This document shows positions 24,901-35,006 of a stretch of DNA of 64,000 nucleotides, one piece after another. The notes below the pieces were generated by a model. That model was not told the DNA's origin. It saw only the letters and a program-made list of their open reading frames with translations, and ran no database searches. Both the position numbers and the translations under genes were made by a program. This DNA comes from Heterodera schachtii (lineage: Eukaryota; Nematoda; Chromadorea; Rhabditida; Heteroderidae). Where the stretch lies: assembly GCA_023374025.1 (NCBI GenBank), contig SIJG01000015.1, positions 133,547-197,546 of the forward strand, in the 5' to 3' direction. How positions within the stretch are numbered: the stretch's first letter is position 1; each line of letters starts with the position of its first letter.

Positions 24901-25283
24901 GGTGCTATGAGATTAGTCAAAAACCATCAAAATGGGCGTTAGTCAAAAAACTATCAAATGAAGAGATTTTTTGATATAACTTTGCTCAAAGGCAACCAAT
25001 TTTTAAAATTTGATATCATTCTATAGCTCTAAGTGTTTTCTATTAGCCTACAAAATTTCAAAAAAATTCGTTAACCCTCAAAAAAGTTATGGCCAAAAAT
25101 GTTGAAAAAAACTTGATTTTCTGAGCTTCGAATTTTTTTTGAAATTTTGCAGGATAATAGTAAACCCTTAGGGCTATCGAAAAATATCAAGATTTTAAAA
25201 TTTGGTTCATCTTAGGCCAAATTATGAATAATTTTCTGTCAAAAATTTTCCATTTGATGGTTTTTGACTAACGTCACATCACC
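24901..25283. mobile_element. Foldback transposon with 8-bp target duplication
   Basis: Ends are GGTGCTATGAGATTAGTCAA and, inverted, GGTGATGTGACGTTAGTCAA, followed on both sides by AAACCATCAAA. The element is flanked by AGTCGGAT at 24893-24900 and 25284-25291. The interior is a long palindrome containing TTTGATATCATTCTATAGCT, CTATTAGCCTACAAAATTTC and AAAAAAGTTATGGCC on one arm and their complements on the other. No coding sequence. Confidence 0.85.
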
Positions 25284-25444
25284 AGTCGGATTAGGGGTGT
25301 GGTGGGTGTTCAGTTGGTTTCGGATTTTCGAAAAATCTTGCACTGTTTTTCTCGAGCCTCTTTTCTATGGTGTTGTTATTGTTTGTTCATGTTTGCGCTT
25401 CGTTCTCTGCTGCTTTTTATGCTGTTGCTGCTGCTCTCCAACTT

Positions 25445-26301
25445 TTAATTATAGTACACCAATTCGAAGCGGCCTTTCTCTTTGATGTCTTCCCTTTTCC
25501 GTCTCTGTTGGAAAGCACTCAAAATGTAAATGGCTTTTCCCTCACTGATGCCATATTCTTCCATGGTTTTCGAGTCGTTGTTAAGCCCGTCCTTAGCTTT
25601 GACAGTTGCTTCAACAGTTGGACTGCAGCTTAGCCTTATGTCTTCGATCAAAGGATTAAACTCATCTTGCTATTTCACCAAAATTTCAAATTCATAGGAC
25701 ATAAAAATTGTTGGATCATTATCATTATCAATATCATAATGTTCTAATTTGTTGTTGTCCTCCATAATTGGACCATTTTCATTGCATCTCAATATTTGAT
25801 CGTCGGGCTCAATTCCACTCTCAGTTCTGATCTTTTTCTTCAAAATTGCCACATTTTCCTTACCATTCACCCAAATGCCGTGCCGTTTCACTTCATCCTC
25901 AATTTTATATTGCACAACAATTTGAACATCACCAATGGATAAGTGAAGGAGATCACGGTTTTTTAATCGAATAATCATCAATTGTTTTTTCCATCTTCAA
26001 GCACATCATCATCATCATCATCTTCGTCGTATTGCAGTGTCAATCTTTTGGGATCAGTGCCAATCTTTGTTTTGGTCTCATTTTCCATTTTTTCCATTAT
26101 CTTTTTCTTCAAATCTTCCACTTTGTCGCTTCCATTCACCTCAACGGTTATTGTATTTGTTTTTATGAGCAACTCTTCATTGAATATATGTTCATCGGCT
26201 TTCACTGTAATTTTAATGCCATCGGTTAGTGAACACATTATCATGAGCAGCAGCAGAACAATTGTCATAAGCCCAACTGAAATGCCGCCAAAATGATTCA
26301 T
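25445..26301 (-). pseudogene. Secreted ubiquitin-like protein with reading-frame breaks
   Basis: Starts at ATG 26301 with MNHFGGISVGL..TIVLLLLMIMCSLTDG, a signal peptide. It is followed by a ubiquitin-like domain (EVNGSDKVEDLKKKIMEKME, then KRLTLQYDEDDDDDDVLEDG) and a second one (VNGKENVAILKKKIRTESGI, then QILRCNENGPIMEDNNKLE). A third, partial one (TVEATVKAKDGLN..MEEYGISEGKAIYILSAF) ends at 25445. Domain 1 to domain 2 needs two single-base corrections, in A runs near 25983 and 25958 (TIDDYSIKN, DLLHLSI). Domain 2 and domain 3 are in frame but separated by one TAG at 25670. Secreted ubiquitin-like proteins are known in cyst nematodes. Errors in homopolymers could explain the two shifts but not the TAG. 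Confidence 0.72.
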
Positions 26302-26309
26302 TGAGGGAA

Positions 26310-26840
26310 ATTTGATGGGAACTGCAAAGGATGGGGGTGGGTAATTAAGCTGAAATAATAATGTCAGGGATATGGGGGTTGGAGGACTGTTTGTTTTGGT
26401 CTTTCCAAAGGACCCCCTTTTAAGGAGCAGAATTCTACTCAATTATTAAATTGGCAATGTAATGATTGCCTTAATTTGGCAAAAATTATAGTCATTATTG
26501 AATTGGCAATTGAATGATCACATTAATTAGGCAAAATTATGGTCATTATTGAATTTTCTGAACCTCTACACGGCTATCGAATAGCTAACAAATTTGTTAT
26601 GGTTTATCAACGAATAAAAATTTGGTTTTTAAATCGGCTGAGGCGGAGTTAATTGACTCTCCAATTATAGGATGGCGTATATCGGCGGTGTAACCCTTAA
26701 TTACTTCATTAATGAACATAATTTGGCAATTTAATTTGCTTTACCACACACTTTATTCTCACTCATTCCCGGTCTTCCGAGGTCCCGTTCCCAAAATTGT
26801 GAATGAAATTGGGGAAAGAAAAAAATTTTAATGGAATATA
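26310..26840. other. Intergenic, no gene seen
   Basis: AT-rich. Two imperfect direct copies of a 60-bp segment (TTATTGAATTGGCAAT and TGAATTGGCAATTGAATGAT types) at about 26440-26550 are the only structure. Confidence 0.5.
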
Positions 26841-26843
26841 TAT

Positions 26844-27847
26844 TAGAGACCGGACAAGAGGGTCGGTCGAACGGTTTCGGTTAAAAACCGAAAAAAACCG
26901 AAACCGAAAAACTCAAAAAATTCTCGGTCGAACGGTTTCGGTTAAAAAACCGAAAAAAAACCGAACCGAAAAAAACCGAAGAAAAATATTCGGTATATCG
27001 TTTCGGTTTCGGTTTTTCCAAAAAAAACAATAAAACATTTTTATTAACAGAAAAAGCTAAAGATCACCTCTGAACTAAATTGTAAAGCTATTGAAGCTCT
27101 ATTGAATGGTGTACTAAAGTTTGGAAAATGATAGAAAAGGCAGTCAAAAAACATGTTTTTGCTCCTTGATTTTAAAAAAACCACAAAGATTAGTTTTAGC
27201 GATTTGGTGCCCTTTTTGACGTTTTTTTCCGAAAAATTCCAAAATTCAAAAAAATCGGAAAAATACACCCCCTAAGAAATGATCTAAAAAATTCAGAGAA
27301 TATACCTTTATGAATTGAAAAATTTTCATGGCCTATAAACATATTAAGATTTCGAATGTTACCAAAAATGTTGGATTTGGATGACATAGAAAAAAGTTAT
27401 AGAAAGTTATAGTTGAAAAACATGCTGGCGCCAAAACGGCCGCGCCCAAACGCCAGCGCCCAAAATTTAGTTTTTTGATTTAATTTTACGTGTTTTGCTC
27501 CCTAAAAATCATTAATAAAAAAACCAAATTTTGAGATTTTGGGCTAATTTTTTAAGAAAAGATAGCTTTTTGGGGGGTCGGCGGTGCCGATAGGCGCCGC
27601 CGGAGGAAAATTTTAAGAATTTTTAATGAATTTTGTTAAAAAATGGCCAACTGATTTGTCAAAAAAGTCGGTCGATTGTTTCGGTTTTTTATTATTTCAG
27701 GTCGAACGGTTTCGGTTAAAAAACCGAAAAAAACCGAAACCGAAAAAAACCGAAAAACTCAAAAATTTCTCGGTCGGTTTTTTCGGTTAAAAACCGAAAC
27801 CGAAAACCGAAAAAAAACCGAAAAAAAACCGACCGGTCCGATCTCTA
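26844..27847. mobile_element. hAT-like element with ACCGAAAAAAACCGA minisatellites
   Basis: Ends TAGAGACCGGACAAG and, inverted, TAGAGATCGGACCGG. Inside each end is an array of CGGTTTCGGTTAAAAACCGA-type repeats. The middle holds a right-hand copy of the shared foldback arm (27360-27440) and one GC-rich palindrome (27578-27603). A target duplication was not found (ATATATAT against GTAAATAC), so the exact ends are uncertain. Confidence 0.65.
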
Positions 27848-27875
27848 GTAAATACTCATCCCACTAATTCTCAAC

Positions 27876-28320
27876 ATTTCCGCAATTTTTTCATCACTTA
27901 TTTTTGGATTTTCTTTTTTTATTTTCCAATAAATTTTCATTTTTCTAATTTTTTTTCACTTATTTTTCCATTCATTCCAAATTGTTTCTTCTATCTCATA
28001 ATCGTTCTATAACTTATTCCAATTTTCTTACAAAATTCGGCATAATTTTACATCCTTTCTTTTTCCGAATATTTTCTTCTTATTTCTTTATGATAATCAT
28101 TTTTCACTGCAATAAATTGCTGAACAATTTAAATGTTTTGTTCATCCGTTTTCAATTTGCGGTCATTAATTATTTTTGATTAAGTCCTAATTCTTTGATC
28201 CATTCATAAATTTTGTTTCGATTTGTGCCCAATTTTTTCGTTATTTTCCATTCAATTTTATTCCATTCTGCTGAATATTTTTTCCATTGCTTAATTATCA
28301 TCAACAATTTCTCGCTTTAA
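27876..28320 (-). pseudogene. Decayed copy of the helix-turn-helix family at 29403
   Basis: Minus-strand reading in shifting frames gives KLKTDEQN, QQFIAVKNDYHKE, NYAEFCKKIGISYRTIMR, KKQFGMNGKISEKK and VMKKLRKC, interrupted by several stops. This matches the better copy ending at 31698. It has no intact frame. Confidence 0.75.
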
Positions 28321-28329
28321 AATTTAAGA

Positions 28330-29400
28330 AAATATGAAAACCTGTAATAATTCATCAAAATATATTTGATGCTGAACAGACAAGTGTTTTACATTAAATT
28401 GATTTGACACTCTTTCATGATGATCTGAGCCCAAAAACAAAAATTATGAAATTTTTAAAAAAATTCTTTAACTTTTTGGAAAACGTCAACAGTGAAATGA
28501 TCAATTTTTAATCATTTTCCCTTAAATACGATAAAATTATTTTTTTTCAATTATTAGCATAAATTATTTCAGATTTTTCTGTGCTCTCAAATTTAAAAGA
28601 TTTAAATGAATAAACTTTTGATTATAAACATATGACTACCTGAAAATGGAAAATGGCACATAAAATCGAAAAATATGATCCACCATTCAAAAGGGAATTC
28701 GGTAGAGGATTTTGTCCTCTTTATGGAAAGCCTGCTAATTTTTATAAGAAAAATTTGCCTAATCCCTTAAGAAATTTTTGTAAATTTTCAGGATTTCAGT
28801 GTTTTTTTTTTAAATGTGACAAATGGCGGGATGCGCATAAGATTGGGCGTTTTTCAGCCAAGGCTCAAAAGTCAAAGTGCCGGATATGCTAAATTGGGAT
28901 TAAATTCGGTGATTTAACAAGGACCGTTAGGACAGAAAGGTGGAAAAGCTTGGTTGCTTTGTTCCCTGAGCTTTTTGAAGATAAATTTAACCAATTAATA
29001 TTTGTCTTAGAATTTATTAAAATTATAAAAGAATTTATTAAATTTATAATGGTAATTAGGAAACAAAAAATTATGACAAAATATTAGGAAACAAAAAATT
29101 AACTTTTTACCATTAGGACTAGACACATTAAATCTTGTTTATGATGTGCTTAACGAAATAGAAAAATAATAATTTTTGTGATTAGTAAAATATTGATTTA
29201 ATTTAATTGAAAATTGTTTTATTTACATATTATCAATGGCGATCAATTAGTAGAGAGAAATTGTTCAATATTTTATTATTTTAAATTCTGTCAATAATTC
29301 ACTTAAACGTGGATTATTTAATATCTCAAAAAATGCATTTTACAATTTTTATCAAAAAGAATTTAATTGCAAATTTGAATCTTTAGAAAATAAATTATCA
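28330..29400. other. Intergenic, one unrecognised open frame
   Basis: 28653-28892 (plus) is an open frame starting MAHKIEKYDPPFKREFGRGF with Cys residues but no domain I recognise, probably not a gene. The remaining sequence is AT-rich with two imperfect copies of AGGAAACAAAAAATTA near 29058-29100. Confidence 0.4.
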
Positions 29401-29402
29401 AA

Positions 29403-31698
29403 ATGAATTTGTGCTTATTGTTATCCATTTTAATTGCATTTTTATTAATTATGCAAATTGAAATTGGAGCAGAAAAGAAAAAGGCGGAACAAAAAACATT
29501 TGAAGAAATATTTGGAGAAAAATGGGAAGAAAAAGAAGAAGAAAAACGAAATGGGAAAATATCCATCATAGGTCCCAGATTCAAAATTGCATAAAAACAC
29601 TTTTATAAGTTTTCTTAGATGCTGAAAACGCCTAAACCGTCAAAAAAACTGCGCGGCAAAGCGTTTAAACCGGTTTTTGAACCGGTTTAAATCACGAAAA
29701 TTAGCTTAAAAATCAGCTAAAAATCCATTTTAAATAAAAAAATTTTGAACAAATTTAGTATCATTCGAAAGCTCTTAACGAGCTAAGTTTATAAATCAGG
29801 GAATGAAGTCGAACCGACGCGTGTTATAAGTCCTCAAAATCGTTAAATTATTTTTAAACCAGTAGTCAGAAAATACTAAAAGAACTTCAAATATAAAAAT
29901 TTGAATTTAGCTTATTGCGCTAAAAAACCGCCGCACACTCGACTACGGCGGCCAGTAGGTGGGGCGAGACTACGGGCTACGGAAGAAGTCCGCGCGTGAT
30001 CCGCAGGCGGTTGACTGATTGGCGGGGGCCCTTCGGGCCCCCGCAGTCAACCGCCTGTGGCGCTCGTCAGACGTCTTCCTCCGCCCTCCGTCTCGCGGTG
30101 CTGAGCCGTTATAAAAAAGCCATCAAAAAGGGCGTTATAAAAAAAACCATCAAATGAAAAGTTCGAACAAAAAACTATCTGTAACTTTTGTCAAGGTCTA
30201 CCAAATTAGACATTCTTGATATCATTCGATAGCCCTAACTTTTCTCTATTAGCTCACTTAAATTTCAAAAAATTTGGCCAAGGTTGAGCAAAGTTATGGC
30301 CATAAGTACACATGTGGCCAGGTTTTCGAATCTTTTGGCCATAACTTTTTTGAAACTCAACGAAATTTTTTGAAATTTTGCAGGCTAATAGAGGACACAT
30401 AGGGCTAGCGAATGATATTAAGATCACTTTATTTTTTTCGTTCTAAGAATGTTTTGATCAGAATTTTTATGATTAAAATAATTTTATATTTAATTAAAAA
30501 ATTTCTGTTAGAAATTATTTTTGTTTTTTATTTTCTTGCTATTATTCGATAGCCCCTAGGTGTCCTCTATTAGCCTGCAAAATTTCAAAAAATTTCGTTA
30601 GGTTTCAAAAAAGTTATGGGCAAAAATGTGTGAAAACCTGGCCATATGTGTATTTATGGCCATAACTTTGCTCAACCTTGGCCAAATTTTTTGAATTTAA
30701 GTGAGCTAATAGAGAAATGTTAGGGCTATCGAATGATATCAAGAATGTCTAATTTGGTAGACATTGACAAAAGTTACAGATAGTTTTTTGTTCGAACTTT
30801 TCATTTTGCTTTTAAATTGTTATTTCCCGTTTATTATTTATCGGTACTGAAGTGTCCATTTTCACCGGGACTCAGTTGTCCCAGTGCCTAGATGGCATTG
30901 GTTCGACTTAATTCCTTGATTTTTAGACTTAGCTCGTCAAGAGCTTTCGAATGATACCTAATTTGTCCGAATTTGAACGTTTTAAAAGGTCAGGAGCCCC
31001 CCCCCCCCTTTCACTCAAATTTTCGAGTCTTAAACCGGTTCAAAAACCGGTTTAAACGCTTTGCCGCGCAGTTTTTTTTGATGGTTTAGGCGTTTTCAGC
31101 ATATAAGAAAACCTATAAAAGTGTTTTTATGCTATTTTGAGTCTGGGACCTATGATGGATATTTACCACGAAATGAACAGAGAAAGAGAGAACTCATTAT
31201 GAAATTCCATAAAATAAAAGAAAAAATCAAGCAAAAAGGGAAAAAATATTCGAAAAAAGAATGGAATAAAATTGATCAAAAATAGGGGAAAAATTGGGCA
31301 CAAATCAAAACAAAATTTATAAATGCATCAAAGAATTAAGTCTATACGAAAGGCACCACAAATCAAAAACGGATGAACAAAAAATTGTAATTGTTAAACA
31401 ATTTATTGCACTGAAAAATGATCATCATAAAGAAAAAGGAAGAAAGAAAAATTATACAGAAATTTGTCAGAAAATTAGTGTTGGTTATGGGACAATTAAA
31501 AGATGGAAGAAACAATTCGGAATGAGTGAGAAAATAACTGAAAAAGAAAAAATGCACAAAATCAAAATGTATCGGCAAATGAAAGGAGAAAATCCAACAA
31601 TGACTGATGAAAAAATTGCGGATTTTCTGGAAATTTCTCGGGATAGTATTTTTAGATGGAAAAAGCAATTTGAAGATACAAATATTAATCTTATGTGA
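29403..31698 (+). pseudogene. Signal-peptide plus helix-turn-helix repeat gene, split by a transposon
   Basis: 5' part: 29403-29553, MNLCLLLSILIAFLLIMQIE, a strong signal peptide, then a charged Glu/Lys-rich stretch ending EEEKRN. 3' part: from 31176, EQRKRELIMKFHKIKEKIKQ and KYSKKEWNKID; then a one-base loss in an A run near 31280; then an open frame to 31698 with KYKC-type IYKCIKEL, KTDEQKIVIVKQFIALKNDH, YTEICQKISVGYGTIKRWKK and TDEKIADFLEISRDSIFRWK. The repeated pattern (YxExCxKIxxxxxTIxRWKKQF) has the look of homeodomain-like or transposase-type helix-turn-helix units. Removing the inserted element and one target copy joins the two parts in frame. The combination of secretion signal and DNA-binding-like repeats is unusual. 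Decayed relatives lie at 27876, 38393 and 43890. Confidence 0.72.
29554..31167. mobile_element. 1.6-kb transposon with long terminal inverted repeats, inserted in a gene
   Basis: Ends GGAAAATATCCATCATAGGT and, inverted, GGTAAATATCCATCATAGGT, with inverted homology continuing about 250 bp (through GCGGCAAAGCG, CCGGTTTTTGAACCGG and TATCATTCGAAAGCTC). It is flanked by a perfect 8-bp repeat ACGAAATG at 29546-29553 and 31168-31175. Nested inside are a GC-rich block (29935-30110) and a foldback of about 700 bp (30112-30830) with the shared arms. No transposase is recognised. The terminal GG and 8-bp duplication fit a Mutator-like element. Confidence 0.85.
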
Positions 31699-31739
31699 TG
31701 GGAATTGAATTTTCATTGAATTATTTGATTTTGACAAAA

Positions 31740-32257
31740 TAATTTCTTTTATTTTATTTTTTGTTGCTTATAAATAGGGCTTGGAGTTTTATGTGCTAAA
31801 AACAAAAAAATGCCAAAATATATGCATCGAAATTGGAAAATGCCCAAATTTTAATTCTTTTAGACTTTTTTAAATCGGCTTGAAATTTTGTATTTTTAAT
31901 TGGTTTCCTCAATTTGGTATTTGACATTTTGTAACATCTTTTTTATAAGCAAATGGTAAGAAATTAGTGATGAAAAACTTTCTACCCTGAATTATTTTGT
32001 TTTAATTGATGAATTTAGAGTTCTTTAAAATTATTTGGTAACATGGGGCCAACATTCTAAGCAAATTTTTTATCCAGGCCGTCCATTGGGCTAAAAAATT
32101 AACATTTAAACGAAACACAATATAATTTGAAAAATGACAAAATGTTTTCGATGGTCATTGTTAAGAACTTGCTGGTTCGGTGGACTTCGCAATTTTCTTC
32201 GCTTACAATTTTCAGTATTAGACGACGCAAACATTCTTTCAAACTTAATTGTCTTTT
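31740..32257. other. Intergenic, no gene seen
   Basis: 31773 begins TAGGGCTTGGAGTTTTATGT, followed by low-complexity sequence, reminiscent of one end of a hAT-like MITE, but no inverted partner was found. Otherwise featureless AT-rich sequence. Confidence 0.4.
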
Positions 32258-32265
32258 GCTCATAT

Positions 32266-33004
32266 GGGTGTAGTATAGTCACCCCCCGTAAAAAAAACGG
32301 CACAATTGATATACCAATCGATTCGTCTCGACGAGCTATGTACGAAAAAGTAGGTCTCCAGTTACGGTAATGCCAAAAAACCGGTTTTCGAACCGGTTTA
32401 AAACTCGAAAAATTGAGTGAAAAAGGGGGCTGCTGACCATTTAAAACGGTCAAATTCGGACAAATTTGGTATCATTCGAAAGCTCTTGATTAGCTAAGTC
32501 TAAAAAACAAGGTATAAATTCGAACCGATGCCATCTAGGCACTGGGACAACTGAGTCCCAGTGAAAATGGACACTTCAGTACCAAAAGAAACAACCATTT
32601 AATAAAAGCAAAAAATTCGCAAAAGGGAGCATGCGAAGACGGAGGTAGTGGGGCGAGACGGAGGGCGGAGGAAGCAGTCTGACGAGCGCCACAGGCGGTT
32701 GACTGCGGGGGCCCGAAGGGCCCCCGCCAATCAGTCAAGGCATCGGTTCGAATTTATACCTTGTTTTTTAGACTTAGCTAATCAAGAGCTTTCGAATGAT
32801 ACCAAATTTGTCCGAATTTGACCGTTTTAAATGGTCAGCAGCCCCCCTTTTCACTCAATTTTTCGAGTTTTAAACCGGTTCGAAAACCGGTTTTTTGGCA
32901 TTACCGTAACTGGAGACCTACTTTTTCGTACATAGCTCGTCGAGACGAATCGATTGGTATATCAATTGTGCCGTTTTTTTACGGGGGGTGACTATACTAT
33001 ATCC
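32266..33004. mobile_element. 739-bp transposon with ~300-bp terminal inverted repeats
   Basis: Ends GGGTGTAGTATAGTCACCCC and, inverted, GGATATAGTATAGTCACCCC. Inverted homology continues through CGACGAGCTATGTACGAAAA, TCTCCAGTTACGGTAATGCC, the CCGGTTTTCGAACCGG palindrome and TATCATTCGAAAGCTCTTGA. It is flanked by a perfect 8-bp repeat GCTCATAT at 32258-32265 and 33005-33012. The centre is a GC-rich block (32625-32745) that matches, inverted, the one in the 29554 element. No open frame of note; related to that element by core and subterminal parts but not by its tips. Confidence 0.87.
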
Positions 33005-33540
33005 GCTCATATTCTTTCTTCTTGTTCTTTTGTGCTGATTTTTCAATTTTATTTGCGTTTGGAAGACATTGGCAATGTCTTATTTCTTAAAAAAAGTCAT
33101 AGGCCTTAACGAAGAAATAGGAAAGAAAGATAGATAAAACTTACAAAAAATAAAGTGGATATGAAAAATACAAAATGCCAATTGAAAACAAAAATTACAA
33201 ACTTTTTTCATCTTTTTTGTCAAAGTTTTGTCTGACGAAAACGAACAAAAATTTTAATTTTTAAATTCGAAAATGGAACGAAAATTTCTTGACGGACGAA
33301 AAGAAACACGAAAACAAAAATCAAAAAGTGACAAAAAAAAGGGGAAGGAAGACACCAAATTCGCACACATCTAGTGTCAACCCCTCCCCCCCCCCCCCAC
33401 TATTAAGAATTTGAAAATTTCTATGAAATTTATAACAGGTTTTCACCAAAAATCTTGCTCCGATTTCTTAGCAAACTTTGCCCAAAAAATGATCAAATTT
33501 TCTATTTAAATTTTGTTTCAGGAAAATTTTTTTTAGCAAT

Positions 33541-33678
33541 ATGACAGATAATGATTTGGAAATTGCACGTGAAAATATTTTCACCGCTTTTTTGGAGAAA
33601 CACGACAAATTGGGCTCACAAGGGAAGGGCGTGAACTGTAACTCGGAAAATGCATATGTGTTATATACCATTGGATAG
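33541..33678 (+). CDS. Short open frame after a splice-acceptor-like site, uncertain
   Basis: ATG at 33541 follows TTTGTTTCAG and a short leader. It encodes 45 residues starting MTDNDLEIARENIFTAFLEK, with coding-like composition up to about LGSQGKG, then runs into foldback sequence. It could be a first exon truncated by an insertion. No family recognised. Confidence 0.25.
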   Translation: MTDNDLEIARENIFTAFLEKHDKLGSQGKGVNCNSENAYVLYTIG

Positions 33679-33694
33679 AGAATAGTCGACTTCT

Positions 33695-34410
33695 ATTGTG
33701 ATTTTTAATATTACGCCCCCATAGCGAGAAATTAAGTTATGGGGCCTCGAAAATCGAAATTTTGGCTGTACTTTCACTTAAAGTTGGTGGCTCAGTTAGT
33801 TAAATTCGCTTTTTTGGAGCGCGGTTTCAAATCCAACTTAAAAATAAATAAATTTTAATTAATGTAAAATATAACTTAATCATTTAAAAAATCATTTTTC
33901 AACTAAAAAAATGTGTAATACTTTTTCTTTAGTATAAATAAGCAAAAATAAATTAATTCAAAGGTTGGTAATTAATAGAAGTGAAAAAATATGAAAATCG
34001 ACCCTTATTTGTTAGGCCTAAAATTTCGATTTTTGAGGCCCCATAAATTTTTGCTTAGAACTTTGCTCTAAAAAGACCAAATTTTTAATCCTTGCAATCA
34101 TTCGATAGATCTAAATGTTCTTTATGAGCCTGTAAAATTTCAAAAAATTTTATTAGGTTTAAAAAAAGTTATGGCCAAAAATGTTCGAAAATCAAGGTTT
34201 TATGAGTTGCTCGAGCTATAACTTTTTTGAAACTTAACGAAATTTTTTGAAATTTTGCAGACTTATAAAGAACACTTAGGCTATCAAATGATATCAAGAA
34301 TTAAAAATTTGGTTGCTTTCGAGCAAAGTTATAAATAATTTTTCGACAAAAATTTTCATATGGTTTTTTAAGTAACGCCCATTATGATGGTTTTTAAGTA
34401 ACGACCCAGC
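33695..34410. repeat. Foldback repeat
   Basis: GGGGCCTCGAAAATCGAAAT at about 33739 returns inverted near 34020-34045 (ATTTCGATTTTTGAGGCCCC). A second, inner pair of shared arms (CAATCATTCGATAGATCTAA, CCTGTAAAATTTCAAAAAAT, AAAAAAGTTATGGCC) folds around 34200. The right side ends with two copies of GATGGTTTTTAAGTAACG-like sequence (34360-34405). No target duplication found. Confidence 0.6.
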
Positions 34411-35006
34411 ACCTACCCATTGACCTCATTTCATTAATTAGCAAATGTCATTTGTCATCTATTACTACTACCCATTTGACCTGTCGTATTTCCACCTTAA
34501 GTGTAAGCGGCAGCAATGCCCTTCTTTTGCTTATTTTTATTTTTGAATAAATAAACAAAATCTGCTAACAAATTAGCCTTTTTAGTCCCGCCAAACCCGC
34601 AACCATTTTTAAATGGTTAATTTCCTTTTTCAATTCTTTGAATTATTCTTTTTAATTTCGCATTAGCAAGAAAAGTGTAAAAAATTATTACCCCAGGCAA
34701 TTACATTAACAATTCATTTTCTCATTTACATTTGTCAACCGACAATTATTTGCACCTGTTTAATTGTCAGATTAAGAGAAAACAAATTCTAAGAATGCAA
34801 AAATTTTACATTTTACAATTATTAATTTAAATAATTACATACATAATATTTTATTTGAGAAAATATATTATTGTTAATACTTATTGTTGAAAACATTTAA
34901 ATACTAAAAACTTTTAAATGTTTTAAATGATTAATTTTAATATAAAAACTATCATCAAAATTAGAGCTAATTATTTATGGTTTCATGGATTTTCTTTTCG
35001 ATTTTA
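34411..35006. other. Intergenic, 3' of the srg-like gene
   Basis: AT-rich, no gene or repeat recognised. The receptor gene on the minus strand ends at 35007. Confidence 0.45.

Noticed and set aside
27676..27867. Lys/Arg/Thr-rich open frames around 26803-27867
   Set aside because: They come from ACCGAAAAAAACCGA minisatellites inside a transposon.
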